Positions 1 through 5,231 of a stretch of DNA of 5,231 nucleotides are shown here, one piece after another (the first letter of the stretch is position 1; every line of letters starts with the position of its first letter). The DNA comes from Actinomycetota bacterium (GTDB lineage: Bacteria; Actinomycetota; Humimicrobiia; Humimicrobiales; Humimicrobiaceae): positions 1 to 5,231 of the forward strand of contig JAMCQQ010000550.1 in the NCBI GenBank assembly GCA_023379515.1, given 5' to 3'. A model generated the notes under the pieces. The model made no database searches. It had not been told where the DNA came from and worked only from the letters and a program-made list of their open reading frames with translations. Position numbers and translations under genes: made by a program.

Positions 1-80
1 CTATTCCGAACTTCTACTAAAGGGGAAATTATTTGTTCTTCGGTAATTAGTAATGATTGTTGTTCAGGTAAAGATGTCAT
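1..80 (-). CDS. 5' end of an unidentified minus-strand gene, cut by the window edge
   Basis: Reading the minus strand from an ATG at 80-78 gives 26 open codons running off the left edge; the peptide begins MTSLPEQQSLLITEEQII. There is no stop, and the composition is protein-like (Glu/Gln/Leu/Ile rich, no low-complexity run). No ribosome binding site is obvious before the ATG. Support comes mainly from upstream: a good minus-strand promoter at 140-145/116-121 lies at a sensible distance and is overlaid by two palindromes. Too little protein is visible to assign a family. A self-regulating DNA-binding protein would fit the operator layout, but that is inference only. The start could also be a TTG two codons upstream. 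Confidence 0.5.
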   Translation of the reverse strand, partial: MTSLPEQQSLLITEEQIISPLVEVRN

Positions 81-98
81 AGTCAAGGTTAAAAGTTA

Positions 99-118
99 AC
101 TAATCATATATGACTAGT
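99..118. promoter_or_regulatory. Operator-like palindrome, site 1
   Basis: ACTAATCATATATGACTAGT is a 20-bp inverted repeat with one mismatched pair (103/114). Its half-site ATGRYTAGT is shared with site 2. It overlaps the -10 edge and predicted start of the minus-strand promoter, a position typical for repression. The bound protein is unknown. Confidence 0.55.
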
Positions 119-145
119 ATATAACCATATATGGTTAGTTGTCAA
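116..145 (-). promoter_or_regulatory. Sigma-70-type promoter for the left-edge minus-strand gene
   Basis: On the minus strand, a perfect -35 hexamer TTGACA (145-140) is followed after 18 bp by TATACT (121-116), a close match to the -10 consensus. Transcription would begin near position 109, leaving a leader of about 28 nt before the ATG at 80. One palindrome (122-137) fills the spacer and the other (99-118) covers the -10 edge and start site, so bound protein should block polymerase. Confidence 0.6.
122..137. promoter_or_regulatory. Operator-like palindrome, site 2
   Basis: TAACCATATATGGTTA is a perfect 16-bp palindrome centred at 129.5, exactly 21 bp (two helical turns) from the centre of site 1 at 108.5, so a protein on both sites would sit on one DNA face. 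The right arm continues GT as in site 1. It lies in the -35/-10 spacer of the minus-strand promoter. A weak plus-strand -10 (TATAAA, 155-160) would place this site near a -35 for the divergent gene, so joint control is possible but unproven. Confidence 0.55.
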
Positions 146-166
146 GAAGGAATTTATAAAAATTTA

Positions 167-183
167 TGCCTAGAATATAGGCA
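167..183. repeat. Short hairpin or palindrome upstream of the 221-aa gene
   Basis: TGCCTA and TAGGCA form 6-bp perfect arms around a 5-nt loop. No T-run follows directly, so it is not a convincing terminator. It lies 44 bp before the ATG at 227 and could be an operator or a leader hairpin for that gene. Chance occurrence is also possible. Confidence 0.25.
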
Positions 184-226
184 AGCTAATATTGCTTATT
201 TTAATACCTTATAGTAAAATATTCCG

Positions 227-892
227 ATGACAGAAAGAAATATTGGTGATGGGCAACAAGTGCCTTCGTCTCAACAACAAAATCAGGAATTAGCTGGGTT
301 CTTACGATTTATACCAGCTAATGTTCTTGAAGGACTAGGATCGAGTTTTAATGGTGTTGAATTAACCCCAGAAGGTATAAGAGCAACAAATTGGAGTCAA
401 GTATTTGAAAATTTTTTTCAAGAAATAAGTACTAATATGCAAAGAAGAGCAAGCTCTGAATTGCTTGCAACTGCTCGACAAGAATTCAGAGAATTACTTG
501 GATTATCATATTTAACTCCTACTGCAGCTGATTATGCAACTGAAGTTTATTCCAGAGAAATGATAATAGGATTTGCTACTCCAAAGCATGCACTTACTGG
601 AGATTTATATTGGTTACTTGATCTCGATAATCCATCTTTAGGAGGTATATTTAATCCAGATAGAGTTGTGCATTTAGAGAGAAGATTATATTTTCAAGCA
701 TTAGATCAATATAGCAGATGGAAAATGGTTCAAGGAGGAAGAGAAAGTTTAGGATTAACACCAGAGGGAAAACCTTATATTGATCAAGAAACAATTATGG
801 CTGGAAGAAAAAATATCGAACAAAAAGGAGAAGAATTGGATAAATGGAGACAAGAATACGAAGCTAGATATCAAAGTCTGCGGGATAATTAA
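227..892 (+). CDS. Hypothetical protein of 221 aa, family not recognised
   Basis: I do not recognise this protein. It has no signal peptide and no hydrophobic stretch long enough for a membrane helix, so it is probably cytoplasmic. Residues 1-22 are polar and Gln/Ser rich, likely disordered. The middle (about 25-170) is mixed alpha-helical in character with several aromatic residues (YWLLDLD around 127-133, RRLYFQALDQYSRW around 152-165). Residues 189-219 are highly charged and probably helical or coiled coil. The short string LTPEG occurs twice, near 46 and 176. No catalytic motif, zinc site or HTH is evident. The ATG at 227 is the first in frame; it lacks a Shine-Dalgarno, as do most genes here. 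It is transcribed away from the left-edge gene and separated by 113 bp from the downstream ATPase, which seems to have its own promoter. Confidence 0.75.
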   Translation: MTERNIGDGQQVPSSQQQNQELAGFLRFIPANVLEGLGSSFNGVELTPEGIRATNWSQVFENFFQEISTNMQRRASSELLATARQEFRELLGLSYLTPTAADYATEVYSREMIIGFATPKHALTGDLYWLLDLDNPSLGGIFNPDRVVHLERRLYFQALDQYSRWKMVQGGRESLGLTPEGKPYIDQETIMAGRKNIEQKGEELDKWRQEYEARYQSLRDN

Positions 893-958
893 AAAAATAC
901 TGCTTGGCAAATAATATTTAATTCATGTTTACTTCTATGAAAAACTCTTTGATTTTTG

Positions 959-964
959 TATAAT
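959..964 (+). promoter_or_regulatory. Candidate -10 box for the ATPase gene
   Basis: A perfect TATAAT preceded directly by TG lies 41 bp upstream of the ATG at 1006, giving a predicted leader of about 35 nt. No good -35 hexamer is seen 16-18 bp upstream, so strength is uncertain. It suggests the ATPase gene is not simply read through from the 221-aa gene. Confidence 0.4.
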
Positions 965-1005
965 CGCCTTAAAGTTTCTGCTCGCTTAATCCTGCCTTTT
1001 CTGTT

Positions 1006-3774
1006 ATGACTGAGAAGGCGATTTATTCCAAAGAGCTTATTCAAAACGTTCAAAATCACGATATCTTTGGTGTTTTCAGAGATATTTTTCTCCTTATCTC
1101 TACTTTGCTTCCCGATGTTATAAAAAAGCCTTTAATTAATTTCTTCAGTTTACTTTTTAACTCATTTTCTTCTTTTCTGGTAATTTGTTTAATTGTCGTT
1201 TTTTCTTTAGTTGTATTTATAATTCTCCGCTATTTCTTAATTATTAGAAGACTATTTAAAGAAAAGACTGTACTTTTAGAAATAACTCCACCTGCCTTAA
1301 ATGAGAAAACAGCATATACAACTCAAAAATTGTTTTCCGTAATTCATGACTTTGGTTACTCAACAAATCTTTTAAATCGTCTAATAGGTCGAAAAACTAC
1401 ATTTTCTTTTGAAATAGTTTCAACTAAAAGTACAGGTATAAGATATATCGTCAGAACTAATACTAAAAATGTTCAAAATTTAAAAAGGAATATTTTGTCA
1501 TATTTACCTTCATGTAAAGTGGAAGAAGTTGAAGATTACCTTGAAAAAATTGATAAAGATAAAACACTTTTTACAAAAGCAGTGGAATTTAAACAATCAA
1601 AACATTTTGCCTATCCTTTAGAAAAACAAAATTCTCTTAAAGAACATGACCCAGTAGCCTTTATTACAGGAGCAATGACAAAGTTAAAAGATCAGGAACT
1701 GATTGCTTTTCAAATTGTATTATCAAAAACATATCCAATTGAGGCATACAAAATACATAAAAAGATTTTAAATAATGAAGATGTCTTAAGTTATCTTAAT
1801 AGATTAAATTTTCCAGTATACCTAAAACCATTTATTGGGGTTGGTAAAGCACTGATAAAGGCAATACAAGTTGTTGGAAACCAGTTGCAGTGGATGATAA
1901 CAGAACTGGCAACTAATGGACAGGGGAAACCAGTATATGCCGGAAATTTTAATCAATATCAGCAGCAACTAAAACTAACTCATGCAAGACCAGCCCGTGT
2001 TTTAAGTTCTTTTGAAGAGGAAACAATAAAAGGAATAGAAGAAAAAGTAACCCAACAACTATTTGAAACATCTATAAGAGCCCTCATTGTCTCAAAAGAT
2101 AAAACTTCAGGAAAAGAAAGAATTGATGGAGTCAAATCATATTTTTCACCCTTTTCGACACCACAATATCAATCGATAAAAATAAAATATAATATTTTGC
2201 CTTACATTTCAAAGCAGATTAAATTGTTCCTCTTTAAAAATAGATTGCTTTCTCTAAGTAATAAAAGTGATTATATTTTTTCCGTTTCTGAGATAGCTGA
2301 CCTTTATCACTTTCCCTACTCCAAAATTACCCAAACAGAAAATATTGTCAAAAGTTATTCAAAAGAATTACCTGCTCCTCTTTCTCTAAAACAAGGCAGA
2401 AAATTAGATGTGGTTTTTGGAAAAAACACATATGGCGGACAAGTAACTGATATTGGATTAACAGAAGAAGAAAGGAAAACCCATACATATATTATCGGAA
2501 GAACTGGTTCAGGAAAAACTACCTTAATGTTTTCAATGGCAAAACACGATATAGAACAAGGACGAGGTTTGGCATTTATTGATCCTCATGGTGATGTTGC
2601 GGAAGATTTACTATCTTGTGTCCCACTCTCCCGAAAAGACGATTTGATTTATGTAAATCCAAGAGACTTAAAACATCCGATTGGTATAAATATTCTAGAA
2701 CTAACTGACGGTTTAGATGAAGATGAAAAGGAAATGGAAAAAGAAGTTGTTTGTGAGGGTGTAATTTCTTTATTTAAAAAGGTTTTTTCAAAAGATGAAA
2801 ATGCTAATGCTCATAGAATAGAACACATCTTAAGAAACACAATTTATACTGCCTTTTATGTAGAAGACAGAACGCTTTTTACAATAAATAAATTATTAAC
2901 TAATTCCGCCTTTAGGAAACAAGTTTTATCAAAAGTAGATGATGAAGATTTACTGGACTTTTGGAAAGCGGAATTTGGAAAAGCTGGAGATTGGCAAATA
3001 GTTAAAATGACTCAAGGAGTAACGGCAAAAGTAGGAAGATTTTTAAGATCTCCAACTGCCAGACGAATGCTTGAACAAACAAAATCTACTATTAACTTTG
3101 ATGAAGTATTAAATGGAAAGATTTTAATTTGTAATTTGTCTCAAGGGAAATTAGGAGAAGATACAACAAAACTTATTGGTACAACTATATTAACTAAACT
3201 TCAACAGGCAGCACTAAAAAGATCAAATGTCCCTCAAAGTCAAAGAAAACCATTTTATCTATATATTGACGAGTTCCAAAACTTTGCAACATTGTCTTTT
3301 ATAAAAATAATTTCAGAAGGTAGAAAATATGCACTTCATTTAATTATTGCCGAACAGTCAACTTCCCAACAAATGGATAATTCAATTGTTAATCAAATAC
3401 TTGCAAACGTTACAACTGTTATTGTCTTCAGAAGTGCAAATTATTTAGATGAGGAATTAATGCTAGATCAGTTTTCTCCATACCTACAAAAAGGAGAAAT
3501 ACCAAGCCTTCCTAGATATCGTTTCTATATTAAAATTTCTGCTCTTGAATCAGAAGAGCCATTTTCTGGAGAAACAATATATTTTCCAGTTGAAAAGGAT
3601 GAGAAAAGAATGGAAGAGTTAATTGAAGCATCAAGGAAAAACTATGCAATTGTTTATACCAAGCCAGTAAAAAGTAATGACAAGAAAACTGCTGTTAATG
3701 AAAAAGAGAACGAACAAAGTAACGATAAAAATGATCAGAAAAAGACAGGATTACCAAAGCTTAAAAGAGGTTAA
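1006..3774 (+). CDS. Membrane-anchored TraG/TraD/HerA-like type IV secretion DNA-transfer ATPase
   Basis: This is a 922-aa P-loop ATPase of the VirD4/TraD-VirB4-HerA superfamily, expected to couple ATP hydrolysis to DNA movement at the inner membrane. Seen in order: a hydrophobic N-terminus (about 21-36 and a membrane helix about 56-80); a large domain (about 88-470, starting LEITPPALNEKTAYTTQ) resembling the N-terminal region of many CPR homologues (DUF8128-like, from memory); Walker A GRTGSGKTT at 498-506 with K504; IDPHGD at 525-530; Walker B YIDEFQNF with D755/E756; then EGRKYALHLIIAEQ (771-784), the Arg and Gln sensor region of TraG/TraD C-terminal domains. Residues about 875-922 form a Lys/Glu/Asn-rich tail. 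All ATPase motifs look intact. The ATG at 1006 has no ribosome binding site, but no upstream in-frame start is close. No other type IV secretion genes are visible, so a coupling-protein role is inferred from family. Confidence 0.9.
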   Translation: MTEKAIYSKELIQNVQNHDIFGVFRDIFLLISTLLPDVIKKPLINFFSLLFNSFSSFLVICLIVVFSLVVFIILRYFLIIRRLFKEKTVLLEITPPALNEKTAYTTQKLFSVIHDFGYSTNLLNRLIGRKTTFSFEIVSTKSTGIRYIVRTNTKNVQNLKRNILSYLPSCKVEEVEDYLEKIDKDKTLFTKAVEFKQSKHFAYPLEKQNSLKEHDPVAFITGAMTKLKDQELIAFQIVLSKTYPIEAYKIHKKILNNEDVLSYLNRLNFPVYLKPFIGVGKALIKAIQVVGNQLQWMITELATNGQGKPVYAGNFNQYQQQLKLTHARPARVLSSFEEETIKGIEEKVTQQLFETSIRALIVSKDKTSGKERIDGVKSYFSPFSTPQYQSIKIKYNILPYISKQIKLFLFKNRLLSLSNKSDYIFSVSEIADLYHFPYSKITQTENIVKSYSKELPAPLSLKQGRKLDVVFGKNTYGGQVTDIGLTEEERKTHTYIIGRTGSGKTTLMFSMAKHDIEQGRGLAFIDPHGDVAEDLLSCVPLSRKDDLIYVNPRDLKHPIGINILELTDGLDEDEKEMEKEVVCEGVISLFKKVFSKDENANAHRIEHILRNTIYTAFYVEDRTLFTINKLLTNSAFRKQVLSKVDDEDLLDFWKAEFGKAGDWQIVKMTQGVTAKVGRFLRSPTARRMLEQTKSTINFDEVLNGKILICNLSQGKLGEDTTKLIGTTILTKLQQAALKRSNVPQSQRKPFYLYIDEFQNFATLSFIKIISEGRKYALHLIIAEQSTSQQMDNSIVNQILANVTTVIVFRSANYLDEELMLDQFSPYLQKGEIPSLPRYRFYIKISALESEEPFSGETIYFPVEKDEKRMEELIEASRKNYAIVYTKPVKSNDKKTAVNEKENEQSNDKNDQKKTGLPKLKRG
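3766..3770 (+). promoter_or_regulatory. Shine-Dalgarno AGAGG inside the end of the ATPase gene
   Basis: AGAGG lies 7 nt before an ATG at 3778 and overlaps the last codons of the ATPase. It is the clearest ribosome binding site in the window, which makes the ATG at 3778 worth considering as a real, translationally coupled start. It may also simply be the coding sequence for Lys-Arg-Gly. Confidence 0.3.
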
Positions 3775-3798
3775 AAAATGTCCTACCGTGTAAGGACA
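3773..3798 (-). terminator. Minus-strand intrinsic terminator-like hairpin
   Basis: TGTCCT (3779-3784) pairs with AGGACA (3793-3798), and the stem may extend by an AC/GT pair across one bulged base. On the minus strand the hairpin is followed directly by six Ts (plus-strand A6 at 3773-3778), the usual arrangement for an intrinsic terminator. On the plus strand it is followed by As, so it would not end the ATPase transcript. It would stop antisense transcription coming from the CYTH side before it enters the ATPase gene. The stem is short, so confidence is low. Confidence 0.3.
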
Positions 3799-3905
3799 AA
3801 AATATAATCAAAAACAAGGCTAAAGTAGATGGAAAATACAGACTCTATTATTCTTATATAAATATAAGAGGATGTTTTCTAATCCAAACAATAATAACTA
3901 AATAA
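3778..3905 (+). pseudogene. Possible small frameshifted ORF after the ATPase gene
   Basis: The ATG at 3778, with AGAGG 7 nt upstream, opens MSYRVRTKI and stops at 3805-3807. The overlapping frame is open from 3765 to the TAA at 3903-3905 and includes the protein-like string KVDGKYRLYYSYINIRG, but has no start codon of its own. One extra A in the A5 run at 3798-3802 would join them into a 42-residue ORF. This could be a decayed gene, a small gene with a sequencing error in a homopolymer, or chance in AT-rich DNA. The basic N-terminus followed by a DGKY-type strand vaguely recalls the arm-binding domain of tyrosine recombinases, but that is only an impression. Apart from this and two weak hairpins, 3775-3935 shows nothing else supportable. 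Confidence 0.25.
3851..3870. repeat. AT-rich hairpin between the ATPase and replication-relaxation genes
   Basis: TCTTATA (3852-3858) and TATAAGA (3863-3869) form a 7-bp perfect stem with a TAAA loop, extendable by one T-G pair. On the plus strand it is followed by GGATGTTTTCT, so it might act as a weak terminator after the ATPase gene. It is almost all A-T pairs and so not very stable. Confidence 0.2.
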
Positions 3906-3911
3906 ACTAAA

Positions 3912-3966
3912 ACTAAATTAAAAGCTAATTAATCTATGCAATTACCACCTATTACAAAATCCCAAA
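3912..3966 (+). repeat. 55-bp perfect inverted repeat, left copy
   Basis: These 55 bases are identical to the reverse complement of 5177-5231. The copy spans 24 bp of leader and the first ten codons of the replication-relaxation gene. The ten residues fit smoothly into the winged-helix start of that protein (SQRQIIFYLYKFRYLT), so this copy is probably the native one. The match breaks at 3967 (G here, A in the other copy). Its true left limit is unknown because the other copy meets the end of the window. Confidence 0.95.
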
Positions 3967-4703
3967 GACAAATAATTTTCTATCTCTATAAATTCCGATA
4001 CCTGACAATTCTTCAATTCCAAAAATTATTTAATCACATTGATTCTAAAAGAGTTAGAGAATGGTTAAATGATTTACAAAAGAAAAAGTATATTAATGTC
4101 ATTAAAGATGAAAAAGATATAACAAAGCCTTATGTATTTTGCTTAGCGCAAAGGGCAGGACATATTTTAAAAAGCGAAGAAGATATTGATGAAAACTTTT
4201 TAAATTGGCTATACAAAGAAAAAGATAAGACAGAAGAATTTATTCAAAGAAATCTTTTTGTTGCAGATTGTTATTTATACTTTTTAAAAAACACAGATAA
4301 AAATTCCAAACTTTCTTTTTTTACAAAACAGGATTTAAAAGATTATGATTATTTTCCAGAAGATCTACCAGATGCGTATATTGACTTAGAGGAAAATGGA
4401 GAAAATACAAGATACTTTTTAGAATTATTTGAAAAAGATATGCTATCAGATATTTCAAGAAGTAGAGTTAACTACTACTTTAAATATTCTGACGAAGGAA
4501 CTTGGCAAGAAAACACAGATAATTCTTCTTTTCCGGGACTTTTAATAGTTTGTTTCAGTGAAAAAAGAAAAAAGCATGTTTATTATTATGCAAAATCTCT
4601 ACTCGAAAAAACACTTAATACAGATTTAGAAATTTTCCTAACAACTAAAGATAATGTTAAATTTGCTAAAGAAGGTATCAATATTTGGCAAAAAGCGGAA
4701 TAG
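3936..4703 (+). CDS. Replication-relaxation family protein (winged-helix, plasmid/ICE type)
   Basis: A 255-aa soluble protein matching the replication-relaxation family (PF13814) in layout. Residues 6-75 form a winged helix: SQRQIIFYLYKFRYLTILQFQKLF, then SKRVREWLNDLQKKKYINVIKDE as the recognition helix and wing, and KPYVFCLAQRAGHIL. The C-terminal part carries PDAYIDLEENG (145-155) and YFLELFEKDM (160-169), then FPGLLIVCFSEKRKKH (199-214), the order usual for the family. The PD...ELxxxD pattern recalls PD-(D/E)XK-like folds, but nuclease activity is not claimed. Members often sit on plasmids and integrative elements beside TraG/TraD-like ATPases, as here; the family's biochemical role is poorly defined. 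The ATG at 3936 has no Shine-Dalgarno. It is 161 bp downstream of the ATPase gene and may be co-transcribed with it. Length is normal and the protein seems complete. Confidence 0.85.
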   Translation: MQLPPITKSQRQIIFYLYKFRYLTILQFQKLFNHIDSKRVREWLNDLQKKKYINVIKDEKDITKPYVFCLAQRAGHILKSEEDIDENFLNWLYKEKDKTEEFIQRNLFVADCYLYFLKNTDKNSKLSFFTKQDLKDYDYFPEDLPDAYIDLEENGENTRYFLELFEKDMLSDISRSRVNYYFKYSDEGTWQENTDNSSFPGLLIVCFSEKRKKHVYYYAKSLLEKTLNTDLEIFLTTKDNVKFAKEGINIWQKAE

Positions 4704-4712
4704 ATTTTTTAA

Positions 4713-5207
4713 TTAATTATTGTTAGGGTTCGATTGAAGATTATTCAACAATAAATCACTATACGAACAGGATATCAAATCGGAGTCTTTAATACCAAAT
4801 AATTCCATATATTGATTGCACTGTTTTAATAGTTTATCTTTACCAATAGATCCTTCTTTATCTATCGCCTCTATTTCGATAAAATCTCCTAAATTTTTGA
4901 CTTTATCGATATGAAATTTTATATTTTCAATAAAATAAATTTCTCTTTTTTTATCAACAACAACTAAAATCTCTAAACTTTTTGTTAGTATATCTTTTAA
5001 TGAAGGGTCTGATGAAGTTTTAAATAAAGTAACATCTGATTGTTTGGGTCCTTCTTGATTGTCTCTTTGATAATGAATTAAATAATTTTCAATGTTTCCT
5101 TCACGAAGCTTTAACCTTCCAGCTTTAACCTTAAAATAAGTATCAATTTGATGATCTGTACCTTTAAAATCTGCTTTTTGGGATTTTGTAATAGGTGGTA
5201 ATTGCAT
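4713..5207 (-). CDS. CYTH / class IV adenylate cyclase-like protein with a replaced N-terminus
   Basis: Residues 12-153 match CYTH-domain proteins of the class IV adenylate cyclase (CyaB-like) type: DHQIDTYF (18-25), GRLKLREG (30-37), LIHYQRDN (43-50), then IENIKFHIDKVKNLGDFIEIEA (93-114) with the D-x-V-x-x-L-G-x-F-x-E-x-E pattern, and a C-terminal SYSDLL. Family members bind triphosphates with metal ions inside a beta-tunnel; substrates include ATP, thiamine triphosphate and inorganic triphosphate, so the reaction cannot be named. The first strand with the ExExK motif is absent. In its place stand MQLPPITKSQ, the first ten residues of the replication-relaxation protein, encoded in the inverted repeat at 5177-5231. 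Native CYTH coding sequence probably begins at about 5176 and is short of some 20-30 residues. The displayed start is thus unlikely to be the true one. The gene is convergent with its neighbour, 9 bp apart. Confidence 0.75.
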   Translation of the reverse strand: MQLPPITKSQKADFKGTDHQIDTYFKVKAGRLKLREGNIENYLIHYQRDNQEGPKQSDVTLFKTSSDPSLKDILTKSLEILVVVDKKREIYFIENIKFHIDKVKNLGDFIEIEAIDKEGSIGKDKLLKQCNQYMELFGIKDSDLISCSYSDLLLNNLQSNPNNN

Positions 5208-5231
5208 AGATTAATTAGCTTTTAATTTAGT
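5177..5231 (-). repeat. 55-bp perfect inverted repeat, right copy, flush with the window end
   Basis: Reverse complement of 3912-3966 with no mismatch over 55 bp, ending on the final base of the window. It supplies the start codon and first ten codons of the CYTH ORF. The junction lies in an A-rich tract, where the two sequences share CAAA before diverging, so a few bases of microhomology are present. It is probably the secondary copy, since it interrupts a conserved domain. Confidence 0.95.

Noticed and set aside
99..137. The two palindromes considered as a CRISPR or transposon-end repeat.
   Set aside because: There are only two units, no spacer of constant length with unique content, no transposase and no target duplication. 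Position in a promoter favours operators.
192..215. TTGCTT and TATAGT considered as a plus-strand promoter for the 221-aa gene.
   Set aside because: The spacer is only about 12 bp, too short for sigma-70, and other combinations match poorly.
3897..3917. Three ACTAAA repeats (3897, 3906, 3912) just upstream of the replication-relaxation gene, considered as iterons of a replication origin.
   Set aside because: The units are only six bases, unevenly spaced (9 and 6 bp) and lie in very AT-rich DNA, so chance is sufficient. No DnaA box or longer iteron is present.
4704..4712. T6 run between the convergent genes, considered as a terminator.
   Set aside because: No GC-containing stem precedes it on either strand; the surrounding AATTAATTA is only a weak AT palindrome.
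1..5231. Recoded UGA (as glycine) as found in some CPR lineages.
   Set aside because: All four large genes end at TAA or TAG and read normally under the standard bacterial code, with no position where readthrough of UGA is needed. The data neither require nor exclude recoding.
1..5231. tRNA genes, rRNA and CRISPR arrays.
   Set aside because: I saw no cloverleaf-like T-loop (GGTTCGAnTCC-type) signal, no rRNA-like sequence and no regularly spaced repeats.

Overview
The window is AT-rich (roughly two thirds A+T by eye). It uses AGA for Arg and ATA for Ile heavily, and most starts lack a Shine-Dalgarno motif. The largest gene has the architecture of membrane-anchored TraG/TraD/HerA-like ATPases common in Candidate Phyla Radiation (Patescibacteria) genomes, and it is followed by a replication-relaxation family protein. 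A CPR bacterium, or a mobile element of one, is the best guess. This placement is inference from protein style; no rRNA or other marker gene is present.

Layout. Positions 1-80 carry the 5' end of a minus-strand gene that runs off the left edge. Its promoter region (about 95-145) holds two near-identical palindromes whose centres are 21 bp apart, one inside the -35/-10 spacer, which looks like a repressor target. Diverging from it at 227-892 is a 221-aa soluble protein I do not recognise. After a short intergenic region with a good -10 box comes the 922-aa conjugative-type ATPase (1006-3774). The next 161 bp (3775-3935) contain a minus-strand terminator-like hairpin and a possible small frameshifted ORF with a good ribosome binding site. 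Then follow a replication-relaxation protein (3936-4703) and, convergent to it with a 9-bp gap, a CYTH/class IV adenylate cyclase-like ORF (4713-5207, minus).

The most striking structure is a perfect 55-bp inverted repeat. Positions 3912-3966 (leader plus first ten codons of the replication-relaxation gene) recur reverse-complemented at 5177-5231, ending on the last base of the window. The CYTH ORF therefore starts with the same ten residues (MQLPPITKSQ) as the replication-relaxation protein and lacks the normal CYTH N-terminus with its ExExK strand. The exact length, the position flush with the end and the damaged CYTH domain make an assembly or amplification chimera the leading explanation. 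A real invertible segment is the alternative.

Functionally, the ATPase and the replication-relaxation protein are a plausible DNA-transfer or plasmid/ICE maintenance pair. The CYTH protein and the left-edge genes have no evident link to it. I see no strong evidence of an undescribed multi-gene system. The operator pair, the unrecognised 221-aa gene and the inverted repeat are the items most worth a second look.
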